This document shows positions 6,222 to 6,649 of a stretch of DNA of 6,649 nt, piece after piece. The position numbers were made by a program, and so were the translations under genes. Every line of letters starts with the position of its first letter. Positions within the stretch are counted from its first letter, which is position 1. The stretch is from Chloroflexota bacterium (GTDB lineage Bacteria > Chloroflexota > Limnocylindria > Limnocylindrales > CSP1-4): the NCBI GenBank assembly GCA_025355255.1, contig JANYAA010000349.1, forward strand, positions 1 to 6,649. The letters run 5' to 3'. The notes beneath the pieces are model-generated. The model made no database searches. It was not told the origin of the DNA and saw only the letters and a program-made list of their open reading frames with translations.

Positions 6222-6649
6222 TAGGCCGCCGCCTCGGGACGGCTTGCGACAGCCAGGGCGGCGAGCAGCCGCAGCGCCAGCGCCTTGCCATCGACGTCCG
6301 GTTCAAGTCGCGGACCGGTGCAGGCGGGGCATCCGGCATCGCAGGCGCAGGCGCGGATCAGTTCCGCAGCGCCGGCAACAAGCTCATCGTGGCGCCCGAA
6401 GAGGCGTTCCGACAGGCCAACACCGCCCGGGACGGCCTCGTAGAGGTAGATGGTGGGTGCCTCGTGATGTGGCGAGCGCACCTGTGCAACGAGGCCCAGG
6501 TCCCGTGGATCCACCATCAGCAGGACCGCTGCGACAGCCTGGATTGCCCTTCCGGCGCCAATGAGGGCCACATCCAACTCGTCACGGCGCCATCCTGCCG
6601 CGGCCGGCTCAGCGGTGAGCCAGTACGCCGTCGTCTGCAGCTCGATCTC
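6221..6649 (-). CDS. mrfA: MrfA/YprA-type DEAD-box helicase, C-terminal fragment (DUF1998 zinc-binding region)
   Basis: The frame is open to the window edge, leaving the last 142 residues; the helicase core lies outside. The fragment begins EIELQTTAYWL, like the start of the conserved C-terminal domain of YprA/MrfA helicases. It continues with GAGRAIQAVAAVLLMVDPRDLG and PTIYLYEAVPGGVGLSERLF, matching the family's YD-x-x-PGG-x-G block. It then has CACDAGCPAC (CxCxxxCxxC; nt 6320-6349), the four cysteines expected to bind zinc. MrfA unwinds DNA 3' to 5' and is required, with the MrfB exonuclease, for repair of mitomycin C adducts in B. subtilis; that role here is inference from homology. The TTG at 6577 is not a start. 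The stop TAA overlaps the exonuclease ATG by one base, so the two are very likely co-translated. Family call is strong for a fragment, but the walker and DEAH motifs cannot be checked. Confidence 0.86.
   Translation of the reverse strand, partial: EIELQTTAYWLTAEPAAAGWRRDELDVALIGAGRAIQAVAAVLLMVDPRDLGLVAQVRSPHHEAPTIYLYEAVPGGVGLSERLFGRHDELVAGAAELIRACACDAGCPACTGPRLEPDVDGKALALRLLAALAVASRPEAAA

Noticed and set aside
5463..6224. 253-codon open frame on the plus strand across the exonuclease gene
   Set aside because: No recognisable motif, and the minus-strand frame carries all exonuclease motifs.
6575..6577. TTG as start of a separate small gene at the right edge
   Set aside because: The frame is open to the window end and the upstream residues match the helicase C-terminal domain, so it is an internal Leu codon.

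Overview
The window is GC-rich (about two thirds G+C by eye) and packed with genes; the longest gap is about 106 bp. It looks like ordinary chromosome from a high-GC bacterium. The best guess is Chloroflexota, with Actinomycetota as the alternative. This rests on the Zincin_2/DUF2342 metallopeptidase, a 2-hydroxyacid dehydrogenase with an RRRP-type cofactor loop, a divergent YchF-like ATPase and an MrfA/MrfB (YprA/YprB) repair pair. The placement is inference from family knowledge, since there is no rRNA or marker gene to confirm it. No mobile element, CRISPR array, tRNA or rRNA was seen.

Left block, + strand (2-2220): the 3' end of a zincin-like metallopeptidase gene overlaps by 4 nt a D-2-hydroxyacid dehydrogenase gene. 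A 6-nt gap follows, then a small membrane protein with a YcxB-like domain. The spacing indicates one operon, but the three families have no obvious shared pathway.

Middle (2256-3359, +): a YchF/OLA1-like P-loop ATPase. It keeps the NxxE base-recognition motif, the likely catalytic histidine and the C-terminal TGS/DUF933 domain. It has lost the DxAG (G3/switch II) motif and the surrounding glycine-rich loop. It may be transcribed leaderless from a TAGCAT -10 element.

Right-middle: a small, very acidic protein of unknown function (- strand, 3384-3728) is divergent from a PfkB-family sugar/nucleoside kinase (+, 3835-4749). The shared 106-bp gap contains one TATA-like element readable in both directions.

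Right block, - strand (4752-6649): the C-terminal part of an MrfA/YprA-type DEAD-box helicase (DUF1998 zinc-binding region) is joined by a TAATG stop/start overlap to a complete MrfB/YprB-type DEDD exonuclease with a C-terminal TPR region. In Bacillus subtilis the homologous pair repairs mitomycin C damage. The exonuclease and kinase genes converge with only 2 nt between their stop codons, and both stops lie in one perfect 10-bp palindrome.

I see no clearly new multi-gene system. The most unusual items are the YchF-like protein without G3, the unnamed acidic protein, and the repair pair whose exonuclease carries a Pro/Gly-rich insert in its TPR region.
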